The notes: generated by a model not told the origin, from the sequence alone. DNA of 64,000 bases from Pocillopora verrucosa (GCF_036669915.1 NC_089316.1:20092354-20156353); one strand, 5' to 3'; counted from the first letter of the stretch, positions 47,919-59,673 are shown. Numbers and translations: made by a program.

Positions 47919-48385
47919 CTACAAAAGAGAAGTCCACTACATGTTCCTTTTGAATTTTTTCCACGAATATGTACAGGAACTAGAAAAAAATTTATTTCAA
48001 TCAGTGTACCGAAATGGTCGGAAAGTACACTCAACCTGCAATTTTGTACCTTGCGCTTCTCAAAGGTTATTACTGATTGTTATTCAGCACCACAGAAACA
48101 AATTACCGCAAGCAAAATTAACTATTGTGATTACAATGATTGTGAGTGGTAGCAAGTCAATACAAGTCTCCTGTAAAGTAAAAAGTCTAAATCAATTTAT
48201 GACCGCAAGAAGCCGCAAAAGGTACATGAAATATCTCGGGGTCAACAGTTTTAAAGATCAAAGAGTAAAAGCTGTTGCATTAGTTGCCGATTTATGAAAA
48301 AAAAAGTGTCACTTGCATTTTCTGTTGCTCTAAGTTAATGAACATTTTCCAAGTAAGGACTATCCAAAATGAATTTTTTTCCTAC

Positions 48386-48635
48386 CTGTCTATTGAAAGG
48401 TGGAATGGTTATCAGCTGTTTGAACAGATCAATCAACCACTGAACCTTCAGTACAACTGTACTGCAGTGCTTGATTATTATCCCAAGGTCATGGTAAAAA
48501 TAGATCATACACTCAAACTCTTTGGCATCATCCATGAAACAGTGTTTCCTTGCATAGTGCTCAAGTTGTTGCAGATTTCTATGATAAATCTGTTTAGCCA
48601 CCAAAGCTTCAATTACCTTTTCAAACAAAAACCAT
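48386..48635 (-). pseudogene. COR central exon, copy A
   Basis: 250 nt with acceptor TTGCCTTCTAG and donor GTAGGA. Joins the preceding exon through a split Arg codon to give KIVVRWFLFEKV. Contains the hallmark COR stretch with YFYHDLGIIIKH and LKVQWLIDLFKQLIT, and ends IPPFNRQ. The frame is open; it is classed as pseudogene because the locus is broken elsewhere. Confidence 0.75.
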
Positions 48636-49822
48636 CTAGAAGGCAATAGAAAACTTAAAATGCACTAGGGTTTAAAGTTGGATCTTAACTTCAGTCAAGT
48701 ATGTACTTATTTGCAGTCTTCCAGTTATTTCCTTGGTCTGGCTTTCTCGAAACTTTAGGGAAATTCAAATATGGTTATGTTTTTCCCAAGAACGATCGCA
48801 ATTCAAAGAGCTGAGCCTTCTAAAATATCCATCAAACATTCACACCTTTTTAAAACCACAATATTGTCACAATGTCATGAATTAGATGTTTTTTTGTTAA
48901 CACTTAATTGACTGCTGTGTATTTCTACAGTCTAATGTTTAAAAAATTTTGATGAAGTTCAAACCAGTGGAGGTAAGATATTTCTGTGTTCATAACATTT
49001 ATATGCATATACAGTTATGATGAAAACACTGACTGCTCCTCAAAGAACTTTTCATGACTGCTTCAATACATGTAAAACATTGATCGCAAAGTCCATGAAA
49101 TGAGGTTTGCTAAATAAAATGTTAGTTTCGTTTACCTGACAACTATTTTCTCCCCCATATAAGGCTGCTGGCTCAACACCTCCAGGATTTTCTGCCGCAA
49201 TTTTTCTATTCCATCTGCTTGTCCTTCTTCCTCTGCTGTGTATGTTTAAAAAATTCATTTCCGAGCATGTAACACAGAAACATGTGCTTGCAATGAGAAT
49301 AGTTTATATCATACATGTGTGATTACAGGTATTTCATAGCTGAAAACATAGCTAGGATGATAAGCTCTTCAACTTCCCAAATCATCTTCTGTTAGTTCCT
49401 TATTTCAAGCTCTGAAATTTATGGATCTGCCAGAAAAATTTATAGGCCTCTGTATGGTAATGCTGGTACATAAAGTAGCCGAAAGCTAAGAAGAGTGAAG
49501 CTAATAGAAAAAAAAATTCAAACTAGCTTCCACTATTAGCCTGAACTTATTAAACCAGGGTGGTATCCTTCCCTTGCCACTCCCACTTAATCATTCTATG
49601 TGTCTACCAACCTTTTAAAATTATAATGACACACAGCAGAACTGCTTGATGACATTTAAATGTGAGTCAGATAATAATTATTGTATACTCAAATTGAGTG
49701 TTCTTGGGATTGATGCAAAAACACCAAACATCTTACCTGTTTCATGTTTTCCTCTCAGTTTTCGAATATTCTGGATAAATTTCATAATCAAGTTTCGTCT
49801 CCTAGTGTTGTCAATGTAGAAT

Positions 49823-49863
49823 ATTTGTATTCTACATATTATATATGTAGAATACAAATATTT
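49823..49863. repeat. Short near-perfect palindrome at the 5' end of copy A
   Basis: The arms ATATTTGTATTCTACATA and TATGTAGAATACAAATAT face each other across a few AT bases. It begins about 20 bp upstream of the first recognised exon of the class-2 pseudogene, where gene homology ends. Confidence 0.8.
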
Positions 49864-50890
49864 GTGCTTGTACGTATATTTGTGCTTGTAAACCTGGAGT
49901 TATTGCAGATGGGAGAACTTGCACTGGTAAGAGGGTTTACACATCGCTTTGTCTTGAAATTTTAAATTAATATAAATGTGAATCTAGGCCTGGACGACTT
50001 TAACCGAAAGGGCGTAAAATCTGATCATATTCCGTAGAGTACTAAGGAAACAACGAAAATAATAGATTAAGGAGGCTGTGTTTTCATTTTGACGTGTCCT
50101 GAGCACGTCTCTTCTACACCAAGAAAGAGCAGCAATTATGAACAGCGGTTTTGTTGTGGTTGGGTGTCATTAGCAAGATGTCACAAAGTAACAAGAAATA
50201 CAACGAGCAATACAAAAGCCTGTTTCTAAGGGAATGTATGTCTGGCGGCGACACAAGTTGAAATGCAAAGCCAAAATAGTGTAGCTTGAATGAAGCTACG
50301 TGCACAACGTGATTAAGCACAATGGGCAAATATACGGGAAGCCTTATTGATGTCGCCATTCGCAAGCTACGGGTAAAAAAACCCGTCTTGCAAAGAATGC
50401 ATTCAAAATGATTTCCAAAAACGAACATTATGTCGGATCTAACAACATTTCTTGTAAATCACAGTACATAGCCTTTAATTGAACACGTTTTTTGGAATTG
50501 AAACCTTCCCCCTCTATGTGAACCCAAAGTTACTGTAAATAACCTGCTCACGGCGTTTTTTCATGATAAATATCTTACTAATCTCGTTTTCTCGGTCAGT
50601 ATTGTAAGTTACGGAACCCTGCTTTTTTTCTTGCTCGGATTTATGACCCTCTTCGTGCCTGGGCCATAAAATCGAACAGAAAAACAAGGTTTGTAGCTTG
50701 GTTTGCGGACCACTATCCGAAGTGAGGGGTATCTACAGTTGTATAAATAAACCGATGTTACACTTTAAGTAGCAATTACAACCTCAAAAGAAAATGCCGT
50801 GGAATACGTAGAATACATGTGTCAAAGATCTGATTACCAGCGCAACAAGCGTGTTGAAATAATTTATAGAAAAGTTCTGAATTTACATTT
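49864..50890. other. Non-coding interval
   Basis: No Roc-domain P-loop motif (GxxxxGKS/T) or other domain was recognised on either strand. The ORF at 50114-50428 (-) has no support. Confidence 0.35.
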
Positions 50891-50897
50891 CTTCCAG

Positions 50898-51914
50898 CTG
50901 TAATACCTTGTGAGGCGTTAGGAGTAGAGGATCCAAACATCGTACCTGACGCCCAAATCACTGCGAGTTCCAATTATCTCAGCTATTATCCACGCAAAGG
51001 ACGGCTCAATGGAGACAGCGGTTGGTGTCAGCAGTCCTCTAAAATCACTGATAACTATATACAGGTTGATATGGGAGCAGGGCGCACAGTATGCGGAGTC
51101 GCCACACAAGGAAAGGCAAACGGATCGTTTATAAAAAGCTACAGGCTCTCGTTTTCTACTGATGGCACCAGTTGGACTGCATATTAAAGAGAAAAACGTC
51201 GAAAAGGTACAACACGTGACGGTCACTTTTTAGTACGCTGTCAATTTTATCTCTTCTTTAAACATTTCCTAGTCTTAGGTTTTTTTCTGTTCGCATGCGC
51301 AGGCTGAGAGAGGATTTACCGGTTAGTAAGAGTTAAAATTGATGTAAGAATTATAAATAACGCTCAGGATGAGAGTAATTTCAGTGATCTCCAAAATCTG
51401 GAGTTTTTTCTCACATTTTTTCAAATAAAAAATCTTGTCCTCTTCTCCATTGGAAACATGTAGAAAAAGTGGTCCGGTTCTGCTGTGTCCACAGCGACGG
51501 AAATATGAATAAATGTCATGATTCTGTCTACGTAAACACATGTGAGCCGTTACGTTTCCGCAATAGAAACACAGGTTTTAGCAACACTTCCGTGACCGGA
51601 AGTTTGTTTTTTCGTCCAGTGATGTCAGCGAAGGGTTTAAATGAGTTCTCAATATATGTCCAGAAAATAAATTATATCAGGGTGGGAGGGGAGGGGGGGG
51701 AAATCTCATTTAAGTAGCTTACCTGAGAGTAAATTTTAACTGATGATTAAGTGCTTTCTCTTTTTTTTCATTGCAGATCTTTGAAGCGAATTCAGACTTG
51801 AACACCATTGTAAAACATACACTGAATAACCCAGTCCAGGCAAGATACATTCGATTTTATCCGGTCACCTTTTCTGGGTACCCTTGTATGAGGATCGAAG
51901 TGTTCGTGCAATAA
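50898..51914 (+). pseudogene. F5/8 type C (discoidin) domain, two exons, frame-broken
   Basis: Exon 1, 50898-51206 after acceptor TTCTTCCAG, encodes the start of a discoidin domain (CEALGVEDPNIVPDAQITAS, then GWCQQSS, YIQVDMGAG, FSTDGTSW). Exon 2, 51777-51914 after TTTTTTTCATTGCAG, encodes its end (NPVQARYIRFYPVTFSGYPC, RIEVFVQ) and a stop. The domain normally binds lipids or glycans on secreted or surface proteins. In exon 1 a TAA arises at 51185-51187; dropping one T there would give YKEKNVEK joined in phase to IFEANSD. That single-base excess is the only visible lesion, so a sequencing error is a real alternative to a pseudogene. No signal-peptide exon was identified. Confidence 0.75.
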
Positions 51915-52796
51915 AGAAGAAAATAAATAACAGGGCAATTTTTCTGCATGAACCCTCCTTATTCTTGTATAATGGAATGGTACAAGTGTTGGTGAATGCT
52001 TTAAACAGCCAAACATGGCCTAACTGTGGACGTATTGAAAAGTTTTCAACCGTTTCCTGCGTAGTTTGCGGGCCGTTTCTCGAAGGTTCTGCTAACTTAA
52101 CTGGCCCCTAGAGCTCTTCTGTTTTTATTCAAGATAGGGGGTTTTTAGAATTATATGATGAATATATTAGCTAAAGAAACAAAATGGACTGGTTGGAGTA
52201 CCAGAGCCTGCTCTGCTAATCTTAAAATTCTGATTAAAAAATATTGCCTCGGGTCCGTAACCGGAACTTTCGAGAATCAGACCCCTGGGCCCGAACCGAA
52301 TGTGTGCATGAGATGCAAGTCGCGTGTATTACAGTTAGATTTGTTGTTCTATGTTAATCTTGCGTAAACATGAGAATTAATGTTCTTTTCATCTCAAATT
52401 ACAGATTTTGTATTTGCTTTAAAAGTTCTCCACCCAAGCCAGCTATTTATTATGATTTCTATATAAAATGTCTTCCCGTGTCGTTAAAAAAAAAAAAGAT
52501 CGAAAAAATAACCGAAAATATGATGAATTCGCAACAGACAATTAAAAATGTTCAGTTTATAGGAATTAGAAGCGGTTAGGAAAAGAAACATGTCTAAACA
52601 TATGGACATCAACGAATTTTAAGAGCAATAATTCGCTTGTTCATCTAATGCGCTGTTAAGGAGACATGTGTCACATCAAGGCGAAAAATATAGAAAACGC
52701 TCGCCGTATCGGCACTTTTCCTTCTTTGTTTTGGGAGCCACTTTGGAAATATAGCCGGGCATTTTTATGGTAGGTACTTCGTATATGATTTATTAT

Positions 52797-53049
52797 AGCG
52801 GAGCTCGCAGAGCGTAGCCCCATAATTATACAAAATAGTAGTGGATGTACGACCGTACGACCGTACAAGGTGTTTCTTTTAACATGCGTGGTCAACTGTA
52901 CCGCGGGTGCGCCACCGCCACGGCTTTGTTCGATAGTCCAGTGGTCAGTGCACTGGGCTTCGAGTCGGACGACCCGAGTTCTAGTCCTGGCCGGGGCAAG
53001 GTGTTGTTGTGCCCTTGAGACGTGCGGGAAAAAAAATGCGAGCTCCGCT
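52797..53049. mobile_element. 252-bp TIR element with a tRNA-like core
   Basis: Perfect 13-bp inverted ends AGCGGAGCTCGCA (52797-52809) and TGCGAGCTCCGCT (53037-53049) enclose a plus-strand tRNA-like segment at about 52928-53000. That segment has an A-box-like TAGTCCAGTGG and a B-box-like GAGTTCTAGTCC. MITE-type ends around a SINE-type promoter is unusual; it may be a SINE captured in a MITE or an element with both features. Confidence 0.65.
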
Positions 53050-55009
53050 TTTAGGCTTGGCAAAAATCTGTATATTAGTGTATACGCAAGTACGTTAGTC
53101 ATTAATCCGCAGTCAACTGTTTACAACGCTGGAAAATATACTATGCGAAACTCTGCGGAAGGGTGCGTAAGCGTGCGTGGGTCGTGTGGGTAGTTGTGAC
53201 ATTTTCCGCTTGCCAATTAAAATTTAAATATGAAAACACTGCGTACTATCTGCAACGCATCTCACTACTAGCTTTTTTTTAAAGTTCAAACCATGGCGAT
53301 CGTGACAGGCAAAAATTTGCGGCTAATCTTCGAATTAGCAGCTCAGCAAAAAATTATCGCAGCAGGGAAGATGTTGACGAATTTCAGATTGCCTTGTCAC
53401 TTGAAACATCAAATTATCTTCTGTAAGAATGGCATAGAAAAGTTGAGAAGGGCGATGCTGTAGCTAACGCTCCCAACTACATCACTCTTGTTAGTGATTT
53501 GATCCGTGGTCACTGTGCTTGCTGACAAGTCTTTCTGCTTGATACAATTTTTCCCCAGGTTTATATTTCCTTTTGCCTTAAGAAGCTGTTTCAAAATTCG
53601 CTGAAGAAAGATTATTTTTAGTGCAACACAATCTAAACGACCTTTGTTTTTTTTGCAACCTAACACCTTCGGGCATGCTCCGTAGAACTTTGAGTACACC
53701 GCAGTCAGGAAGTATCGCGCGAACGACATGACTCGCATTTCTAGTAATGAACGCGCACGCTGTTGCGCAATTTTGCAGGGGGCCATTTCAACGTTGCGTT
53801 AGTGTCAATGAACTATAAAACGCACGAATCAGTTGAATGAAAACTTATTATTGTACAAAAAAGCGAACGCAATGACACCGTCTCTACTGAGAGTAAATTC
53901 GCCATTCTTCTGAGCAAAGTCTTAAATTTCAATTAATTTTGCTCTCTATTTTATATGAGTCTTAACTACATAAGAGGTCACTATGTGTAAACACTTTTTG
54001 CAATCTTCATTTCTAACATATTTTTATCAGTAACATTGGTTAAGTCGTAATTTTTTTTGTTAAAGGCGAAAAGAGGACTTCAAAGACATGACATCCTGTA
54101 TGCGACATTTCCATCGAAAGATAACAGGTAAATTAATTTATTTTGCTCCTTACCTCAGTGATGTGGGTTGAGATCCTGTATGGAGGAGAGTATTGAAAGC
54201 TGTTGTGACCTGCTTTAATTATTGATTGTGTGGATGTAATTTTAATAGCAACACAGGATAAACATTATCATTTTACCCAAGCTAGAGCTGTGTTGGAGAG
54301 AGACTTATCGTTGAGAGCAGAACATATCGTATGTGGTAAGTTGCTAGAAAAAGTACTCGGAGATGTATTGAATATTACATACCGGGTGAGTGGAAGGCTT
54401 CTAACTACATTAACTACCTTTCTCGTGTACTTTCAAATCATTAAGTAAACTTTGTTCGCTTAATGGCCCTCACATCTCGTCAAGAACAACACGCGAGTTT
54501 TTTTTTTAAAGATTAGGTCTTTATTTAAAATCGAAAACTTAACTGTTTCTTGATACTTTAAAATCTAATGGCATACTTTGGAGCGCTTTTTCTCAAATTC
54601 AAGTAATTACATAATCCCTTAAGTTGATAGTTCATCGTTAAAAGCAGCAGTTTTACGGTTTCAGGGTTTCTAACGTTTAACATCGCTTAAATATTCTTCA
54701 TTCGTTAAAGTGAAACATCATTTGGTATTCAAATTGGGCAGAAGTGCCACATGAGCTTGGCACTGAAGAAAGTTTGACATTGTGTTTTACTGATTTAATA
54801 TACAGAGAAAAGAAATTTCCAGCGCATTTGCCTCCTGGAGACGAGAACTTGACGCCATAGAATATTCACGAAGGACCCAAAACATTCCATCCACCTCAAA
54901 TATTTCACAATGAGTGTCTCTCAGAACTTTTAGTGTTATGTAACCAACTTTCTTTTTTATTTTTGAAACCGACATTTTATATATACATCTATATCCTATA
55001 GAGCTATAT
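53050..55009. other. Interval with unassigned ORFs
   Basis: ORFs at 53409-53786 (-, 125 codons, starts MAPCKIAQQRARSL) and 54787-54975 (-, starts MSVSKIKKKVGYITLK) are the longest. Neither has a recognised domain, and splice partners were not found. The second could be a first exon, with a possible donor GTATAT at about 54800, but this is weak. Confidence 0.3.
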
Positions 55010-55570
55010 ATATCATACCTCTTTTCTTCTTTGTCTAATGTGTGACAAAACTTTCTTATTAAGGTTAGCTTTATTTTGAAACCAAAACTTAAACTGTATC
55101 TGCATTGCAGCTCCTTCTCCTTTATCCGATTTGTAACAAAATTTACCCATAACGCCTTGCGTTTGATTTCACCTTTTTGAAAACCTTATTTTGAAAGCAA
55201 AATTAAAGAATTCCGTTGACCGTACAGCTCTTTCCTCTTTGTCAAATTGTGGCAACATTTAAACGTTATTCTAAAGACGGTCTTCAACCTTTTGAACACT
55301 ATATTTTGAAACTAGAACTTAAGAATTCTGTTAGCAGTAGAGAGCTTTAATTCCTTTGTTCAATTTGTGTCAACATTTACACATTAAACCTACAGGTTGA
55401 ATTTTTCAAGCTTTTGATTACTTTACCTTGAAGCTAAAACTATAGAATTCTCTCCTTTGTCCAATTTGTGATAAAAATTTACACATAGCACGTAGAGGTT
55501 AACTTCAAGCTTTTGAGCTCTTCATTTTAAGACCAAAATCAAAGACTTCTTTAGAAATCTAGCCATACAA
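55010..55570. repeat. Degenerate minisatellite, about 90-120 bp units
   Basis: At least five units share a core like CCTTTGTCCAATTTGTG, then an ACATTTACACATTA-type stretch and a TTTTGAAACCAAAACTTAAAG-type stretch. Unit starts lie near 55030, 55121, 55236, 55365 and 55456. Units are diverged, so the array is old. Confidence 0.65.
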
Positions 55571-57060
55571 TGCATGATGGGTAAGCTCAAAATATATCTA
55601 TACTTCAAATATTAGCAAACCAATTTTAAATAATTTCTGATCAGGAATACAATTCCTCTGAAGTAACCCTGTCACCAAAACTTATGCAGATTGAAAGATT
55701 CCTAACACTTGCGGGTGTGGCCAAAGACATTAGTTGCTATTAATCTAACTTACATCCGGGAGACTTCACCTCCAAATCACTTCAAGCTGGTCTCCTATAG
55801 AAACTTTATACTTAGGATTCGAGCTTGCAGTTAAAGAAATCGTCAGCACAATTTTTTTTTTAGTAAAACAGGAATTTGGAAACATCCATCCATAAAAAAT
55901 CTACACTTGTTTTAAGTTTACTTTGACTCGAGAGGTTTATGAAAAATCGCCTTTGGCTCGCGTGTTACAAACATTTCTGGTGGTCTCCAGAAATCCTGTG
56001 TGGGTAATTGCGCCCGTAAACCGATAGAAAGGGCGTTATATTGCTTAAAGATACCTCAATTGCAGTTAAAGTTGTATTTCAATTGTGGAAGGTCATTTTT
56101 GGAACCTCTCGCCGCATTTGCATAAGTAGTTGAACACAGGAAATATATCAAACCACAAACGTTTATAACATAGTGCGCCTGCTTGCCATATATAAGTCCT
56201 AATGAGCCGCTATGGACAAAATCTTTATTTACACACGCCCGTGCGTAAATAAGATGACGTGAGCATTTTTTTTTGCCTGGCTTCAGAGTTTCCGTCCTGT
56301 GAAGCTGCAATGCGGTTTTCCTTCCCTTTGAAATATGAAAGAAACCAGCGAAGAACTGCCCAATTTTTCTATCGCCACTGACTTTGTAGGTCCTGATCCA
56401 ACAAACAACAAAAATAAAGCGGCAAAAACTCGTAAGTTGCACGTTTCGCAAATTTGTCGGAAGCCTAAAGATTATTTTGAACAATCAAAACCCTTGATAT
56501 CTTCGGGTCTTTGACTTTTAAAACATTTTTTAGTGACACCTGAGTTCATTTGGCTTTGATTTTCTTCATTTTGCCCGTAAATTTTGAGCTTTTCATTCAC
56601 AGTTATCGGTTAACTGGATCAAATGTTCTCGCTCAAACCAAAGTATAAAATGTGGCGTGTTTTTGACCAGCCAATATGGACGTTTGTTTACTTTTTTGGT
56701 GCGTTGTGAGAATTTTCAATAAAAAGCTTCTTCGCGCAGATCCTTGTTGTCGCTCTATAGTAAACGAATTTGCTCATGCTTTTAGCTGCGCGTATATCGA
56801 GTTATGGATGCACATGGGAATTTTGGAGAGCACTCGAAAAGCTAGAGTTGCTCTCGGCTGCGTCTCGAGCTTCTCTTACGCATTTTACCTGCTCTCCAAA
56901 CTTTCCGCGTGCATCCATAACTCAAGTATGTAGTATGAACAAATTCTTAATTTTATTGTCATCATTTTATTTTTTGATAAGGCTCCTCTCGAAGACGGTA
57001 AAATAGACACCAATTAATCTTGAGCGACTAAATCTTGCTCGTAAACGGACAGTGAAAATC
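55571..57060. other. Interval with one foldback element and an unassigned ORF
   Basis: An ORF of 142 codons at 56056-56484 (-), starting MFKIIFRLPTNLRN, is the longest; no domain is recognised and it may be repeat-derived. The foldback element at 56797-56928 is listed separately. Confidence 0.3.
56797..56928. repeat. Foldback MITE-like element
   Basis: GAGTTATGGATGCAC at the left faces GTGCATCCATAACTC at the right. Complementarity continues inward about 34 bp to GGAGAGCA/TGCTCTCC, and a second inner hairpin is rich in GCTCTCG/CGAGC. It is 132 bp and non-coding. Confidence 0.7.
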
Positions 57061-57064
57061 CTAA

Positions 57065-57275
57065 AGGGGGTAAGTTTCTAAAGAAACTGTAAGACTGCGT
57101 CGGTATTAGAAAATAACTTGATTTTATCAACTGATTTGATAGTGCATGTAAATCGGCCACCGTAAATTGTTTTTACAGCTGACGTTTTTAGCGATAGCTC
57201 ATCGTCATTCGCTCTAACGAAGGGTTAGCAATCAAGAGGTCAGCTTTACAAACCCTTTACGGCGGCCATCTTACA
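57065..57275. repeat. Interspersed foldback repeat, second copy
   Basis: Matches 38075-38290 from GGTAAGTTTCTAAAGAA through the GGCCACCGTAAA and TTTACGGCGGCCA arms. It lies just left of the duplicated block. Confidence 0.65.
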
Positions 57276-57762
57276 TTATCACCTCAGTTGTTAGAACCAA
57301 ATTGTCATAATAATCAGCATATTTTCAGGACAGAATACCGCTACGCGGAGTTCACATGTATTGTCTTGTACCGTAGTGATGAATAATTTGAAAGGAAATT
57401 CCTGCTGAGAATATATCGCAAAGAGCACAAAATTGATTAACCTACGTGTAGCCGCACTTTGTCGAGGTTTCATTGTTGAGAGGACGAAAAAGTAGGTGTT
57501 TAACGTTTTAGTTCTGTATGGGACGGCTAGGAAATTTACAAAGTTTTAAAACACACGTGTTTCGTTATTATTGTTTCATTTATTTTTATTACAGACTCAC
57601 TCCACTAGATTACAAAAAGACAATAAATGAAATTTATCACTACAATAAAGAAACGTTGTGGAGGAGACAATTAAAGGCGCTGATGCACCATGCTAGGGAT
57701 GTCCTACTAATTAAGGTGTAAGAGAAGTATATACAAATAAAGAAATAAAAGTTTTAATTATC

Positions 57763-57984
57763 CTAAATAAAATTTAAAACATTCCTTTTATAGGCTGCAA
57801 TACTATTTGATTCTCTAATATGATTAGATAAACTACTCCATTCACTCATTAGCTTAGATCCAGGTACTGCAAAGGGAATGGAAATCGCTATGCCTTTGCA
57901 AAGGAAGCTGATCAAATCTGATTTTGCGCGACATATGATGTTTAGTGAAATATCCAAGTTCCTGTCCGTCTTAACCGATAACAA
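57763..57984 (-). mobile_element. LINE 3' fragment, copy B
   Basis: Encodes a CR1/Jockey-type protein end with SEWSSLSNHIRESNSIAAYK and a short RNVLNFI terminus before the stop, followed by a 3' tail including a TTAGTAGGACATCCC block also present in copy A. It is 5'-truncated. Confidence 0.55.
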
Positions 57985-57989
57985 CTGTT

Positions 57990-59400
57990 ATTATTTGATT
58001 CATAACTGGATTCCGAAAGAAGGATTGCTGTTAATCTCCAATGAACCTTTTTTTTTCGTAAGTGACAATGAAGAAGCCAATCATATGAAATCTTATCCTC
58101 CCTTGGGAAAACCAATGTCGACAGACGAGGCACGACGCACCAAAAATATCGTATGAGCGAGAAATGGAACTGTTCGTGCGAGAGACGGGGAGCGGGTCGC
58201 GAGACAAGACAAGGCATGCAAGAAGCTACATATGACTCTATGACTGTCTCAGGGGTTTACAGTACAGTTGTGACTGTAAGGAAACAAGTCTTGGCACACT
58301 CTGTCGTCAACTTTGTGGGGTCACACAATTTTTATCGGCGCGATGACTTCCTCTCGATAGAAACCTTGTGATCGCAACCCTTTAACTCCCATGAGTGACC
58401 AAGACAGAATTCTCCTTACAATATCAATACAATATCAACCAGATGAGTAATCAGAATAAAGAAAAATATCAATTTGGGGATAATAGGTTGATCCAATACT
58501 AAATTCTCAGAACTAACATTATAAGAATTGTATCGTTGAAAGTAAGGAGAATTACAAATTTGATCTGAGAGTTAAAGGGTTAATCAATAATGGAGGTCGC
58601 TTCATCAACGCCAGTATCGAAATTAGCCGTAGAGTGCAAAACTCTGTCGTAGTGTTCTATGACGCTATGTTGAGTAATGGCTGTAAATGCTCTGAAATAC
58701 TGTTTGAAGTCGAACGTAAGGGAAAGAAATTCAGTCCTTATGAAGCAAGACATTAATTAGATCCGAAAAAAAAGCCATTATTTGGAACGTTTCCAACTTA
58801 CTCAGTTCAGACTGGAGTCTTGAACCTTTGAAATCTCGATTTTCTAATTTTTACATTTTAATCAGTATAGGCACTTCAAGTCAACGGATTCTGCAGTTTA
58901 TCTCAATTATCGATCGCCTTCTAAATTTATGGGAAAGGCATATTACTGTAAGTAATAATAATAACTTTATTTATATAGCGCTCGTATCCACAGTTACGAT
59001 AACTTTTCACAGTGTGATGTCTTTCTTTACACCCCTTGTCATTTGGGTTGTTTTCCTTTTCATGAGATTCACTGGAAAACTAATATCAGAGAATCTCGAA
59101 TTAAATCTAAGATTTTAAAAGTTTACATTGGATAAATCAGGGTGAAGAAAGCTCTAGCTGGCCAATTTGCATCAATAGTCTGTATGCCTATGAAGTCATT
59201 CTGTAAGGCCGGGCTCTTCACAAAGGCCAATAAAGGTGACTGTAGGGGCCTGCCACTTTAACCTGTAAACACAATAATCAGAACCCTGTGATTAAGCAGC
59301 AAGGGAGAACAATAGAGTGCATGAATTGAGTCTGATTATTGAGATGGGAGCCAGCGATGAAGCATGAAATATAAAAAACAAAATTTTATGATAATTCGAG
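57990..59400. other. Duplicated non-coding spacer of copy B
   Basis: It aligns with 42441-44130. Besides the MITE at 58378-58579 and a short ATA-rich retroelement tail at 58953-58992, no gene is supported. Confidence 0.4.
58378..58579. mobile_element. TTAA MITE inserted in copy B only
   Basis: The ends are CCCTTTAACTCCC on the left and GAGTTAAAGGG on the right. The flanks are GCAA (58374-58377, a mutated TTAA) and TTAA (58580-58583). Copy A has a single TTAA at the same place (42841-42844), so the insertion post-dates the duplication. Confidence 0.75.
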
Positions 59401-59405
59401 TGTAC

Positions 59406-59673
59406 CTTGCACGGGTTGAAGGCTGACATAGTGCACCTCATGAATATGTCCCAGCACAAGAGGTTTGTTTTCGTCAACTGCACAATGTGGCGCAATGATT
59501 ACATCATTGCTATGGAATAGACTGCTGACCACACGAATGCACGTTTCAAAGCGGTTCGCTGCGGCACACAGAATCACGTGATCACCCCAAGTACCATCTT
59601 GTTCCATGTGTTCAAGGTACTCTGTCCATGTTCGATGTCCATAGACAAAGTGAAACAGAACTGTTCCATCCGG
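59406..59673 (-). CDS. OTU protease exon 2 (catalytic His), copy B
   Basis: 268 nt after acceptor TTCTTTTTACAG. Encodes PDGTVLFHFVYGHRTWTEYL, DGTWGDHVILCAAANRFE and the OTU His motif as IHEVHYVSLQP. The coding similarity to copy A stops at CAAG followed by GTAC, so either a splice donor lies there or the gene ends soon after (stop at 59386). Confidence 0.8.

Larger units (their letters stand above)
41840..48050. repeat. Segmental duplication, copy A (matches about 57465-64000)
   Basis: Colinear match with 57465-64000 through LINE tail, AT-rich spacer, OTU exon, linker, GT4 and COR exons. The left limit lies near GTTTCATTGG at 41850. The copies differ by MITE, SINE and microsatellite insertions and by a deletion of about 1.07 kb in copy A. 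Confidence 0.8.
44131..49801 (-). pseudogene. COR-GT4-OTU fusion pseudogene (class-2 copy A)
   Basis: Exons in minus order with matching phases: 49801-49737, 49235-49136, 48635-48386, 47918-47152, 46859-45626, 45435-45340 and 44398-44131. They encode a COR domain (RWFLFEKVIEALVAKQ, FYHDLGIIIKH, VQWLIDLFKQLIT, then FVPHSLFWQLVSR), a Cys/His-rich segment (CVACPYCHQG), a GT4 module, a basic linker and the second half of an OTU protease. Damage: frame break at about 47754-47780, TGA 47311-47313, TAG 46467-46469, TGA 45747-45749, and complete loss of the OTU exon that would carry the catalytic Asp and Cys. No Roc GTPase exon was found upstream of 49801. The GT4 exon keeps the same 1234-nt length as its twin, so decay is mainly by substitution. 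Confidence 0.8.

Noticed and set aside
57878..58371. Two plus-strand ORFs that recur in the duplicated block near 42551-42838
   Set aside because: Frames differ between the copies and no domain is present; recurrence follows from the duplication.
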